Origin: Pseudomonas paralcaligenes
Lineage (GTDB): Bacteria > Pseudomonadota > Gammaproteobacteria > Pseudomonadales > Pseudomonadaceae
NCBI RefSeq assembly: GCF_019655855.1
Contig: NZ_BPFX01000016.1
Span: 62,001 to 126,000 of the forward strand
Reading direction: 5' to 3'
DNA length: 64,000 nucleotides
Shown here piece after piece: positions 35,315 to 46,328 of this stretch; the stretch's first letter is position 1; each line of letters begins with the position of its first letter. The notes beneath the pieces were generated by a model. The model was not told where the DNA came from. It did not search any database and saw only the letters and a list, made by a program, of their open reading frames with translations. The translations under genes were made by a program, and so were the position numbers.

Positions 35315-35887
35315 GTGATCCCTGCGCCTTTCCGGCTTGCCGCTCTGTGTCTCGTCCTCGGCGTTTCGCCTGGCGCGTTCGCCGCCTGCCCCGCGGGGCA
35401 GGTTGAAATCTGCTTCAACGGCTGCCTGTGTGTGCCCGAGTTCGAGCGTGTGAAGGAGGACGTGGTCAACCTGGCCGCGCTTTCCCTCGAACGCTGGATC
35501 CTGCAGTCCCGTGCCACGGCCCTGTCCAGGGGCACCCAGCCGGTTCCGCCGTCCATCCGCGAGCAGCTGCTGTCCTATTACGACCGCGAGCTGCTCGACG
35601 CGGTTCGGTTCCGCGTCGGCGGTCACGAGGAGCTGGACGTCGCCACGGCCATGCTGCAGAACCCGGACGTGCAGGCGGTCACCCTGGTGGACGTGGTGGT
35701 GTTCCGCAGCGAGGAGGACGCCGAGCTGGACGTCGCCCTCTGGGCCCACGAACTGCACCACGTCCGCCAGTACCGGCAGTGGGGCAGCGCCGGCTTCGCC
35801 CAGCGCTACACCCGCGACTTCGAGGCGGTGGAAGGCCCGGCCTACGACGTACAGCTGCAGGTGGCGCGGGACATCCGGCGACGCTGA
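35315..35887 (+). CDS. Secreted DUF4157-like protein with HExxH motif
   Basis: A 190-residue exported protein. The signal peptide ends near 'GAFAAC', then comes a cysteine-rich segment ('CPAGQVEICFNGCLC'). The C-terminal DUF4157-like domain carries 'WAHELHHVRQY', a metallopeptidase zinc motif at about residues 145-149, with a possible third ligand in 'AVEGPAYD'. DUF4157 occurs in secreted toxins and contractile-injection cargo, and in stand-alone secreted proteins such as this. The activity is unproven. Its only close neighbours are a divergent lipoprotein gene and a downstream acyl-CoA dehydrogenase. Confidence 0.75.
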   Translation: MIPAPFRLAALCLVLGVSPGAFAACPAGQVEICFNGCLCVPEFERVKEDVVNLAALSLERWILQSRATALSRGTQPVPPSIREQLLSYYDRELLDAVRFRVGGHEELDVATAMLQNPDVQAVTLVDVVVFRSEEDAELDVALWAHELHHVRQYRQWGSAGFAQRYTRDFEAVEGPAYDVQLQVARDIRRR

Positions 35888-35906
35888 CGTACGGTTTGGC
35901 TTGAAA

Positions 35907-35924
35907 ACCAAGCAAGCGCTCGGT
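35907..35924. promoter_or_regulatory. Inverted repeat upstream of acyl-CoA dehydrogenase
   Basis: ACCAAGC (35907-35913) and GCTCGGT (35918-35924) form a near-perfect inverted repeat with a four-base spacer, about 36 bases before the gene start. Its size suits a TetR-family operator, a common control for fatty-acid catabolism genes. No regulator gene is adjacent. Confidence 0.4.
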
Positions 35925-35959
35925 TAAGTTGGCGGGAAAACAAAACGGGAGCCACCCGC

Positions 35960-37108
35960 ATGTCCGCCTTCCAGGAATACTTCGACGATTCCCATCAACT
36001 GATCCGCGACTCGGTACGCCGCTTCGTCGAGCGCGAAATCCTGCCCCACGTGGCGGACTGGGAGGAGGCGGAGGAATTCCCCCGCGCGCTCTACCGCAAG
36101 GCCGGCGAGGCCGGCATCCTCGGCATCGGCTACCCGGAGCGCTTCGGCGGCAGCCACGAGGGCGACCTGTTCGCCAAGGTGGTGGCCAGCGAGGAACTGA
36201 TGCGCTCCGGCTCCGGCGGCCTGGTCGCCAGCCTCGGCTCGCTGGACATCGGCCTGCCGCCGGTACTCAAGTGGGCGCGCCCCGAGGTGCGCGACCGGGT
36301 GGTGCCGCAGGTGCTGGCCGGGGAGAAGATCGCCGCGCTGGCGGTGACCGAGCCCTCCGGCGGCTCCGACGTGGCCAACCTCAAGACCCGCGCCGTGCGC
36401 GACGGCGACTGCTACCGCGTCACCGGCAGCAAGACCTTCATCACCAGCGGCGTGCGCGCCGACTACTACACCGTGGCCGTGCGCACTGGCGGCGAGGGCT
36501 TCGGCGGGGTCAGCCTGCTGCTGGTGGAGAAGGGGACACCCGGCTTCACCGTCGGCCGTTCGCTGAAGAAGATGGGCTGGTGGGCCTCGGACACCGCCGA
36601 GCTGTTCTTCGACGACTGCCGGGTGCCGGCGGAGAACCTGATCGGCGCCGAGAACATGGGCTTCGCCTGCATCATGGCCAACTTCCAGAGCGAGCGCCTG
36701 AGCCTGGCGCTGATGGCCAACATGACCTCCCAGCTGGCGCTGGAGGAGGCCATGGCCTGGGCCCGCGAGCGCGAGGCGTTCGGCAAGCCGATCGGCAAGT
36801 TCCAGGTGCTCCGTCACCGCCTGGCCGAGATGGCGACCCAGCTGGAAGTGTCCCGCGAGTTCACCTACCGCCAGGCCGCCAAGATGGCCGCCGGCAAGAG
36901 CGTGATCAAGGAAATCTCCATGGCCAAGAACTTCGCCACCGACGTGGCCGACCGTATCACCTACGACGCGGTGCAGATCCTCGGCGGCATGGGCTACATG
37001 CGCGAGAGCCTGGTGGAGCGCCTGTATCGCGACAACCGCATCCTCTCCATCGGCGGCGGTTCGCGGGAGATCATGAACGAGATCATCGGCAAGCAGATGG
37101 GCCTGTAG
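35960..37108 (+). CDS. Acyl-CoA dehydrogenase, LCAD-like
   Basis: A 382-residue FAD-dependent acyl-CoA dehydrogenase with 'ALAVTEPSGGSDVANLKT', 'YRVTGSKTFITSGVRADYY' and 'QILGGMGYMRE'. The position that carries the catalytic glutamate in short/medium-chain enzymes reads 'SIGGGSREIMNE', with glycine. As in long-chain acyl-CoA dehydrogenase, the base is probably E245 in 'NFQSERLSLALMAN'. This points to long-chain or branched acyl-CoA substrates. A possible TetR operator precedes it. It is a single gene with no electron-transfer flavoprotein genes beside it. Confidence 0.93.
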   Translation: MSAFQEYFDDSHQLIRDSVRRFVEREILPHVADWEEAEEFPRALYRKAGEAGILGIGYPERFGGSHEGDLFAKVVASEELMRSGSGGLVASLGSLDIGLPPVLKWARPEVRDRVVPQVLAGEKIAALAVTEPSGGSDVANLKTRAVRDGDCYRVTGSKTFITSGVRADYYTVAVRTGGEGFGGVSLLLVEKGTPGFTVGRSLKKMGWWASDTAELFFDDCRVPAENLIGAENMGFACIMANFQSERLSLALMANMTSQLALEEAMAWAREREAFGKPIGKFQVLRHRLAEMATQLEVSREFTYRQAAKMAAGKSVIKEISMAKNFATDVADRITYDAVQILGGMGYMRESLVERLYRDNRILSIGGGSREIMNEIIGKQMGL

Positions 37109-37387
37109 CGCCTCCTTCCCCGCGAGCACGGCGCCGTCGGTTTGAACCTGGCCGCCGTCTCGACCCTCCTATGCGATACGCCATCTCGCGCCTGGCCGGA
37201 TGACGCCTGAGCTATGCTCGGCTGAAGCCGGTCGTTATATGCAGAATGTAATAATTTATCCATGGCTAGTGCCTGATAGTTATGGATAATCGCAGCGAAC
37301 CCTTCGCTGACAGAGGCAGAGCCGCGCGAGGAGACAGATCAATTCGCCCCATCCGGCCATGGACGGGGCACGGGACAGGGGAGATTC

Positions 37388-40188
<2,801 letters not shown>

Positions 40189-40189
<1 letters not shown>

Positions 40190-40536
40190 TGGAAGCACTG
40201 TTCGCCGCGACCCTCGGCCTGCTCACCGCCAGCGGCCTGTACCTGCTGCTGCGCGCCCGCACCTTCGCGGTGGTGCTCGGCCTGACCCTGCTGTCCTACG
40301 CGGTCAACCTGTTCCTCTTCGCCATGGGCCGGCTGGCCGGCGACGCAGCGGTGCTGGGGCAGGGCGGCGCGCACGCCGACCCGCTGCCCCAGGCGCTGGT
40401 GCTGACCGCCATCGTCATCGGCTTCGCCATGACCGCCTTCGTCGTGGTGCTCGCCCTGCGCGGCGTCGCCAACCTGGGCAGCGACCATGTCGATGGCCAG
40501 CCCGGCGGGCGCCTGGACGAGGAGCGGCCGCGTTGA
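40189..40536 (+). CDS. mrpC: Na+/H+ antiporter subunit C
   Basis: A 115-residue NuoK-like membrane protein with three helices. 'LLLRARTFAVVLGLTLLSYAVNLFLF' and 'ALVLTAIVIGFAMTAFVVVLALR' contain the conserved buried acidic/His neighbourhood of the family. It starts at the ATG that overlaps the mrpA stop and ends four bases into mrpD. It is essential for Mrp complex assembly in studied bacteria. Confidence 0.95.
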
Positions 40537-42020
40537 ACCACCTGATCATCCTGCCGATCCTGATCCCGCTGCTGGTCGGCGCGCTGCTGCTGGTGCTGCC
40601 GTCCCACGAGCGGCTCAAGCGCACACTGTCGGTGCTCGCCGTGCTGGCCCTGGTGCCGCTGGCGCTGCTCCTGCTGCAACAGGCCGACGAGGGGCCGCTG
40701 CGGGTCTACGCCCTGGGCGGCTGGCGCCCGCCGTTCGGCATCGTGCTCATGCTCGACCGGCTCAACGCCCTGCTGCTGCTGGCCGCCGCCGTGCTCGGCA
40801 GTGCGGTGGCGATCTACGCGGTGCGCGGCGACGACCGCCTCGGCCCGCGCTTCCACGCGCTGCTGCAGTTCCAGATGCTCGGCATCAACGGCTCGTTCCT
40901 CACCGGCGACCTGTTCAACCTGTTCGTATTCTTCGAGATCCTGCTGATCGCCTCCTACGCGCTGCTGCTGCACGGCGGCGGTGCGGAGCGGGTGAGGGCG
41001 GGGCTGCACTACGTGATCCTCAACCTGACTGGCTCGGCGCTGTTCCTCATCGCCCTGGGGCTGATCTACGGCGTCAGCGGCACGCTGAACATGGCCGACC
41101 TGTCGGCGCGGGCTGCCGCCGCCAGTGGCGACCGGGTGCCGCTGCTGGCCGCCGCCGGGCTGCTTCTGCTGCTGGTGTTCGCCCTCAAGGCGGCACTGCT
41201 GCCGCTGCACTTCTGGCTGCCGCGGGCCTACGCCGCGGCCAGCGCGCCGGCGGCGGCGCTGTTCGCGATCATGACCAAGGTGGGCATCTACGCCATCCTG
41301 CGGGTATGCACGCTGATCTTCGGCGACGACGCCGGCGAGCTGGCCAACCTGGCCCAGGCCTGGCTCTGGCCGCTGGCGCTGGCCACGGTGGCCCTCGGCG
41401 CGCTCGGCGCCCTGGCCGCGGACAGCCTGCAGAAGCTGCTGGCCTACCTGGTGCTGATCTCCGCCGGCACCCTGCTGGCGGCGGTGGCCATCGGTACGCC
41501 CGAGGCCCACGCGGCGGCGCTCTACTACCTGCTGCACAGCACCTGGGTGGCCGGTGGACTGTTCCTGCTCGCCGACCTCATCGCCCGCCAGCGCGGCAGC
41601 CGTGGCGCGACCCTGGTGCCAGGGGCCGCGCTGGAGCACCCGGGGCTGCTCGGCGCGCTGTTCTTCTTCGGCGCGGTGGCCGTGGTCGGCCTGCCGCCGC
41701 TGTCCGGTTTCCTCGGCAAGCTCCTGCTGCTGCGCGCGGCGCCGTCGGTGGCGCTGTGGAGCGTGCTGCTGCTGGGCGGCTTCGCCGCGCTGCTGGCCCT
41801 GAGCCGTGCCGGCAGCACCCTGTTCTGGCGCGTCGGCACCAGCAGCCTGGACAGCGCCGAGCTGGATCGCGGCCGGCTGTTCGCCACCGTGCTGCTGCTG
41901 GCCGGCTGCCTGCTGCTGGTGGTGCTGGCCGAGCCGCTGCTCGCCTACACCGAGGCTGCCGCCGCGCAACTGCATGACCCGGCGGCGTACCGGGCGATCC
42001 TCCAAGAGGGCCGACCATGA
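40533..42020 (+). CDS. mrpD: Na+/H+ antiporter subunit D
   Basis: A 495-residue NuoM/NuoN-like proton-translocating subunit with about 14 helices. Landmarks are 'FFEILLIASYALLLHG', 'FALKAALLPLHFWLPRAYAAASAPAAALFA' with its conserved lysine, and 'LLAYLVLISAGTLL'. It overlaps mrpC and mrpE by four bases each. With MrpA it forms the ion-pumping core. Confidence 0.96.
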   Translation: MNHLIILPILIPLLVGALLLVLPSHERLKRTLSVLAVLALVPLALLLLQQADEGPLRVYALGGWRPPFGIVLMLDRLNALLLLAAAVLGSAVAIYAVRGDDRLGPRFHALLQFQMLGINGSFLTGDLFNLFVFFEILLIASYALLLHGGGAERVRAGLHYVILNLTGSALFLIALGLIYGVSGTLNMADLSARAAAASGDRVPLLAAAGLLLLLVFALKAALLPLHFWLPRAYAAASAPAAALFAIMTKVGIYAILRVCTLIFGDDAGELANLAQAWLWPLALATVALGALGALAADSLQKLLAYLVLISAGTLLAAVAIGTPEAHAAALYYLLHSTWVAGGLFLLADLIARQRGSRGATLVPGAALEHPGLLGALFFFGAVAVVGLPPLSGFLGKLLLLRAAPSVALWSVLLLGGFAALLALSRAGSTLFWRVGTSSLDSAELDRGRLFATVLLLAGCLLLVVLAEPLLAYTEAAAAQLHDPAAYRAILQEGRP

Positions 42021-42514
42021 ACCGCCTGCTGCCGCACCCGGCCCAGAGCCTGCTCCTGCTGCTGATCTGGCTGATCCTGATGGGCTCCTTCGCCCCCGGC
42101 CACTGGCTGCTCGGCGGCCTGCTGGCGGTGGTCATCCCGCTGGCCTGCAACCGCCTGCTGATCGAGCACCCCCACGGCTGGAAGCCGCTCAAGCTGCTGC
42201 GCTTCCTGGGCCTGGTGATCTTCGACATCCTGATCGCCAACTTCCAGGTGGCACGCCTGACCCTCGGCCGCATCGACAAGCTGCGCCCGGCCTTCGTCGA
42301 GGTGCCGATCGATCTGGACAACGAACTGGCCGTCAGCGTGCTGGTCAGCGTGGTGTCGCTGACCCCCGGCTCGCTGGCCGCGGACCTCAGCGTCGACCGC
42401 CGTACCCTGCTGGTGCACGGCCTCGACGTGCCGGACGCCCAGGCCATGATCGACGAGATCAAGCAGCGTTACGAGGCGCCGCTCAAGGAGATCTTCCCAT
42501 GCTCGGATACGTGA
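42017..42514 (+). CDS. mrpE: Na+/H+ antiporter subunit E
   Basis: A 165-residue protein with two or three N-terminal helices and a soluble C-terminal domain ('VSVLVSVVSLTPGSLAADLSVDRRTLLVHGLDV'), typical of MrpE. It overlaps mrpD by four bases. Its 3' end overlaps the start of mrpF by 16 bases, so translation is coupled. Confidence 0.95.
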   Translation: MNRLLPHPAQSLLLLLIWLILMGSFAPGHWLLGGLLAVVIPLACNRLLIEHPHGWKPLKLLRFLGLVIFDILIANFQVARLTLGRIDKLRPAFVEVPIDLDNELAVSVLVSVVSLTPGSLAADLSVDRRTLLVHGLDVPDAQAMIDEIKQRYEAPLKEIFPCSDT

Positions 42515-42768
42515 TCCCGATCAGCCTGGTCATGCTCGCGGCGGCCCTGCTGCTGGCCGTGGCGCGCCTGGTCAAGGGCCCGTGCCTGCCCGACCGGGTG
42601 CTGGCGCTGGATACCCTGTACATCAATGCCATCGCCATGGTGGTGCTGTACGGCATCTGGAAGAACACCCAGCTGTTCTTCGAGATCGCCCTGCTGATCG
42701 CCGTGCTGGGCTTCGTCAGCACCGTGGCCGTGGCCAAGTACATGCTGCGTGGAGACATCATCGAATGA
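42499..42768 (+). CDS. mrpF: Na+/H+ antiporter subunit F
   Basis: An 89-residue protein with three helices and the conserved segment 'RLVKGPCLPDRVLALDTLYINAIAMVVLYG' containing the family aspartate. In Bacillus, MrpF is linked to cholate efflux as well as to the antiporter. The ATG at 42499 follows 'AAGGAG' at 42485-42490. The stop overlaps mrpG by four bases. Confidence 0.95.
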   Translation: MLGYVIPISLVMLAAALLLAVARLVKGPCLPDRVLALDTLYINAIAMVVLYGIWKNTQLFFEIALLIAVLGFVSTVAVAKYMLRGDIIE

Positions 42769-43097
42769 ACCTGTGGCTGGAACTCCTCGTCTGCGCGCTG
42801 CTCCTGCTCGGCAGCGGCTTCGTCCTGATCGGCGCCATCGGCCTCTACCGCCTGCCAGACTTCTTCACCCGCCTGCACGGCCCGACCAAGGCCACCACCC
42901 TCGGCGTCGGCGGCATGGTCGTGGCCTCGCTGGTGTTCTTCAGCGCGGGCGAGCGCGGGCTCAGCCTGCACGAACTGCTGATCAGCCTGTTCCTGTTCAT
43001 CAGCGCCCCGGTCAGCGCCTACATGCTGGCCAAGGCCGCGGTGCTGCAGCAACTGCCGCTGGAGCCGAAGACCCGCGGCAAGCCCTGGGAGCAGTAG
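42765..43097 (+). CDS. mrpG: Na+/H+ antiporter subunit G
   Basis: A 110-residue last subunit of the antiporter with three helices and the MrpG signature 'GLYRLPDFFTRLHGPTKATTLGVGG'. It closes the six-gene operon. No strong hairpin terminator was seen in the 91 bases before the next gene. Confidence 0.95.
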   Translation: MNLWLELLVCALLLLGSGFVLIGAIGLYRLPDFFTRLHGPTKATTLGVGGMVVASLVFFSAGERGLSLHELLISLFLFISAPVSAYMLAKAAVLQQLPLEPKTRGKPWEQ

Positions 43098-43188
43098 CTG
43101 TTTATGGCGGTTGGCTTGGTTGTGTGACGCCAGTAATGGGGGGTTAGGCTCTGCCCATTCCGGCATATAGCATCTGGCAGGCACCCTT

Positions 43189-43686
43189 GTGGAAGAGCAT
43201 TTTCTCCAATCTTCATACCGTGAAAAGTTGGTTGAGCATCTACTGATCGGAGAGTTGTTAAAGCATTCCTGGAGAATAAAGGACTTCAGTCTTGAGATTT
43301 CAAAGCCCGAAGTCGACAGATCGGGTTACGACCTGATAGCCGAAGCGAACGGCTACATCAGGCATGTCCAGCTCAAAGCGGCCTTCATTGGCTCATCTAC
43401 TTCACAGCAGAAAATCCATATTTCGCTGGCAAAGAAACCTTCAGGATGTGTGGTGCTGGTTTATTTCAATAGCGAAACGCTTGCACTCGGGCCGTTCCTA
43501 TATTTCGGGTCAGCACCGGGTCAGCCATTGCCAAGTTTGGAAAGCATGAAGATCGCCAAACACACCAAAGGTAATGTGGAGGGAATTAAAGCTGAGAGAC
43601 CTAACATCCGGGTTTTGAACAAGGCTCACTTCATCAAGCTCAACGATATTCAAGGCTTGTACAACCAGCTCTTCGTAAGCGCCTGA
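43189..43686 (+). CDS. Hypothetical protein, possible PD-(D/E)XK-like fold
   Basis: A 165-residue soluble protein richer in A+T than its neighbours. The start is a GTG. An early helix with a glutamate (E17) is followed by 'VDRSGYDLIAEANGYIRHVQLKA', where D48 and Q61-x-K63 lie as in PD-(D/E)XK nuclease cores with Q in place of E. The later 'GCVVLVYF' strand fits the same fold. It could be a solitary nuclease, a restriction remnant or a DUF4365-like protein. It sits alone between the antiporter operon and an EamA gene, which suggests a recent insertion. Confidence 0.65.
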   Translation: MEEHFLQSSYREKLVEHLLIGELLKHSWRIKDFSLEISKPEVDRSGYDLIAEANGYIRHVQLKAAFIGSSTSQQKIHISLAKKPSGCVVLVYFNSETLALGPFLYFGSAPGQPLPSLESMKIAKHTKGNVEGIKAERPNIRVLNKAHFIKLNDIQGLYNQLFVSA

Positions 43687-43809
43687 AACGACTCGGGCGT
43701 TTGTTACGCTCGCCCCCGAATCTGCTCCCGCACAGTTTTGCCCGCCCGCTGTGCCTGTCGGCCCCCCTGTCCGGCGCCTACACTCGGGGTTTTCGATCCG
43801 GAGGTGGCG

Positions 43810-44715
43810 ATGGCCCGGCAGGGACGTGCGTTCGCGATGGCCTGCCTGGTGCTGGCGATGGCCCTGTGGGGCAGCTCGTTCATCGCGCTCAAGTTCGCCT
43901 TCGCCGAGCTGCCGCCGATGTGGGTGATCTTCGGCCGCATGTTCCTCGGCAGCCTGGTATTCCTGCTGGCCTGGCGCTGGCGCGGCCGCCTCGACTACCG
44001 CCGTGGCGACTGGCGCTACCTGCTCGCCCTGGCCGCCTGCGAACCCTGCCTGTACTTCATCTTCGAGGCGCTGGCGCTGCAGAACACCAGCGCCACCCAG
44101 GCCGGCATGATCACCGCGCTGCTGCCGCTGATGGTGGCCATGGGCGCCTTCGTCTTCCTGCGCGAGCGGGTGGCCCGCAGCACCTGGGCCGGCTTCCTGC
44201 TGGCGGTGTGCGGGGCGGTCTGGCTGAGCCTGACCGGCGAGGCGGACGCCAGCGCGCCGGCGCCACTGCTCGGCAACTTCTACGAATTCGTCGCGATACT
44301 CTGCGCCACCTGCTACACGCTGCTGCTGAAGTTCCTCTGCGAGCGCTACTCGCCCTTCGTGCTCACCGCCATGCAGGCGTTCATCGGTTCGCTGTTCTTC
44401 CTGCCGCTGGCGCTGCTCACCGAACCGCTGCCGAGCCAGTTCGGCGCGCTCGGCATCGGCTCGGTGATTTACCTGGGCCTGGTGGTCACGGTGGGCGCCT
44501 ACAGCCTGTACAACTTCGGCGTCAGCCGGCTGCCGGCCAGCCAGGCGTCCGGCTTCACCAACCTGCTGCCGGTGTTCACCCTGATCTTCGCCGCGCTGCT
44601 GCTGGGCGAGAGCCTGGCGCCGGCGCAGTACGCCGCCGCCGCGCTGGTGTTCGCCGGCGTGGCGCTGAGCCAGTGGCGCAGCACGGCCCCGGCGCCGGCC
44701 GGCATTCTCGACTGA
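43810..44715 (+). CDS. EamA-family (DMT) transporter
   Basis: A 301-residue inner-membrane protein with ten predicted helices in two EamA repeats ('MALWGSSFIALKFAFAELPP' opens the first; 'GVSRLPASQASGFTNLLPVFTLIFAALLLGE' is typical of the second). Members export amino acids or metabolites. GAGGTGGCG precedes the ATG at 43810. It lies nine bases before a PLP enzyme gene, and a GNAT follows, so export or modification of an amino-acid-like compound is possible. Confidence 0.9.
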   Translation: MARQGRAFAMACLVLAMALWGSSFIALKFAFAELPPMWVIFGRMFLGSLVFLLAWRWRGRLDYRRGDWRYLLALAACEPCLYFIFEALALQNTSATQAGMITALLPLMVAMGAFVFLRERVARSTWAGFLLAVCGAVWLSLTGEADASAPAPLLGNFYEFVAILCATCYTLLLKFLCERYSPFVLTAMQAFIGSLFFLPLALLTEPLPSQFGALGIGSVIYLGLVVTVGAYSLYNFGVSRLPASQASGFTNLLPVFTLIFAALLLGESLAPAQYAAAALVFAGVALSQWRSTAPAPAGILD

Positions 44716-44724
44716 GGTGATGGC

Positions 44725-45816
44725 ATGACCGACACACGTCCCTGGACCCGCGAGGCGCTGCGCATCATCGAGGCGGACTTCCAGCGCAGCGCCGACACCC
44801 ACCTGATCCCGCTGGCACTGCCGGGCCTGCCCGGCGTCGAGCTGTACTTCAAGGACGAGTCGAGCCACCCCACCGGCAGCCTCAAGCACCGCCTGGCCCG
44901 CTCGCTGTTCCTCTACGCCCTGTGCAACGGCTGGCTGCGGCCGGGGGCGCCGGTGATCGAGGCGTCCAGCGGCTCCACCGCGATTTCCGAGGCGTACTTC
45001 GCCCGCCTGCTGGGGCTGCCGTTCATCTCCGTGGTGCCGGCCGGTACGGCCAAGGAGAAGCTGGCGCAGATCGCCTTCCACGGCGGGCAGACGCACTTGG
45101 TCGACGACCCCACGCGCATCCACGCCGAGTCGGTGCGCCTGGCCGGCGAGACCGGCGGCCACTTCATGGATCAGTTCACCTACGCCGAGCGGGCCACCGA
45201 CTGGCGGGCGAACAACAACATCGCCGAGTCGATCTTCCAGCAGATGCGCCACGAACGCTTCCCCGAACCGGCCTGGCTGGTGTCCAGCCCCGGCACCGGC
45301 GGCACCCTGGCGACCCTGGGCCGCTACGTGCGCTACCGCCAGCACGCCACCCGCGTGCTGTGCGCCGACGCCGAGCGCTCGGTGTTCTTCGACAGCTACG
45401 TCAGCGGCGACCGCGGCCTGACCCTGGACTGCGGCTCGCGCATCGAAGGCATCGGCCGGCCGCGGGTCGAGCCCTCGTTCATGCCCCAGGTGATCGACGC
45501 CATGTGCAAGGTGCCGGACGCCCTGTCCCTGGCTGCCATGCACTACCTGGCGCGGCGCCTGGGCCGGCGGGTCGGCGGCTCCAGCGGCACCAATCTGGTC
45601 GGCGCGCTGCTGGTGGCGCGGCGGATGGTCGAGGCCGGCCAGGCCGGCTCGGTGGTGGCGATCCTCTGCGACGGCGGCGAGCGCTACGCCACCAGCTACT
45701 ACTGCGACGCCTGGCTGGCGCAGCAGGGCTACGACCTGGCGCCGCTGATCGACCGGGTGGCCGCCTGCGCGGAGCGGGGCGAGGCCCTGCCCGACATGCC
45801 GCGGAGCTGGCCATGA
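44725..45816 (+). CDS. PLP-dependent cysteine synthase/desulfhydrase family protein
   Basis: A 363-residue fold-type II PLP enzyme. The Schiff-base lysine is K54 in 'HPTGSLKHRLA', the substrate loop is 'EASSGSTAISEAYFARLLG', and the phosphate-binding region is 'SSPGTGGTLATLGRYVRY'. It resembles CysK-like proteins and Cds1-type cysteine desulfhydrases more than true O-acetylserine sulfhydrylase. It may release sulfide from cysteine. It is coupled to the downstream GNAT by a four-base overlap. Confidence 0.85.
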   Translation: MTDTRPWTREALRIIEADFQRSADTHLIPLALPGLPGVELYFKDESSHPTGSLKHRLARSLFLYALCNGWLRPGAPVIEASSGSTAISEAYFARLLGLPFISVVPAGTAKEKLAQIAFHGGQTHLVDDPTRIHAESVRLAGETGGHFMDQFTYAERATDWRANNNIAESIFQQMRHERFPEPAWLVSSPGTGGTLATLGRYVRYRQHATRVLCADAERSVFFDSYVSGDRGLTLDCGSRIEGIGRPRVEPSFMPQVIDAMCKVPDALSLAAMHYLARRLGRRVGGSSGTNLVGALLVARRMVEAGQAGSVVAILCDGGERYATSYYCDAWLAQQGYDLAPLIDRVAACAERGEALPDMPRSWP

Positions 45817-46328
45817 GCGAGACGTTCAACAGCCGCGCGGCGCAGCCCGCGGACATCCCGGCGATGACCACCTTCATCTTCGAGCACGGCCCCAACCCCT
45901 GGAACCACCTGCCGGAGGACGCCGTGCTGGCGCACCTGCGGGGTATCTCCGAGGGTTCGGTGCGGGCCGTGCTGGCGGAGCGGGCGGACGGCGCGCTGGC
46001 CGGCTTCGTCACCTTCCTCGCCAGCGATGACTTCGCCCACCACCAGCCGGCGGGGCGCCGCGACCTGCCCCGGGGCTACGTCGGCGAGGCGGTGGTGCAC
46101 CGTGACCTGGCCGGTCGCGGCCTGGGCAGTCGCCTGCTCGGCGAGGCCGTGCGCGGGCTCGGCGAGCTGGGCATCCACGACATCTACATCGAGCGCCACG
46201 AGGAAAACGCCGGCTCGGCGGGCATGATGCGCAAGGCCGGCTTCGTCGAGGTGGCGACGTTCGCCGACCCGCAGCGCCGCACCGCCGGTTCGCGGCGTAC
46301 CACGCTCTGCTACCTGCGCACGCGCTAG
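45813..46328 (+). CDS. GNAT-family N-acetyltransferase
   Basis: A 171-residue acetyltransferase with the acetyl-CoA motif 'VVHRDLAGRGLGSRLLGEAVRGL' and the following 'IYIERHEENAGSAGMMRKAGFVEVATF'. The phosphinothricin-acetyltransferase-like arrangement suggests a small amine or amino acid as acceptor. It overlaps the PLP enzyme gene by four bases and ends four bases into the convergent dehydrogenase gene. Confidence 0.88.
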   Translation: MSETFNSRAAQPADIPAMTTFIFEHGPNPWNHLPEDAVLAHLRGISEGSVRAVLAERADGALAGFVTFLASDDFAHHQPAGRRDLPRGYVGEAVVHRDLAGRGLGSRLLGEAVRGLGELGIHDIYIERHEENAGSAGMMRKAGFVEVATFADPQRRTAGSRRTTLCYLRTR

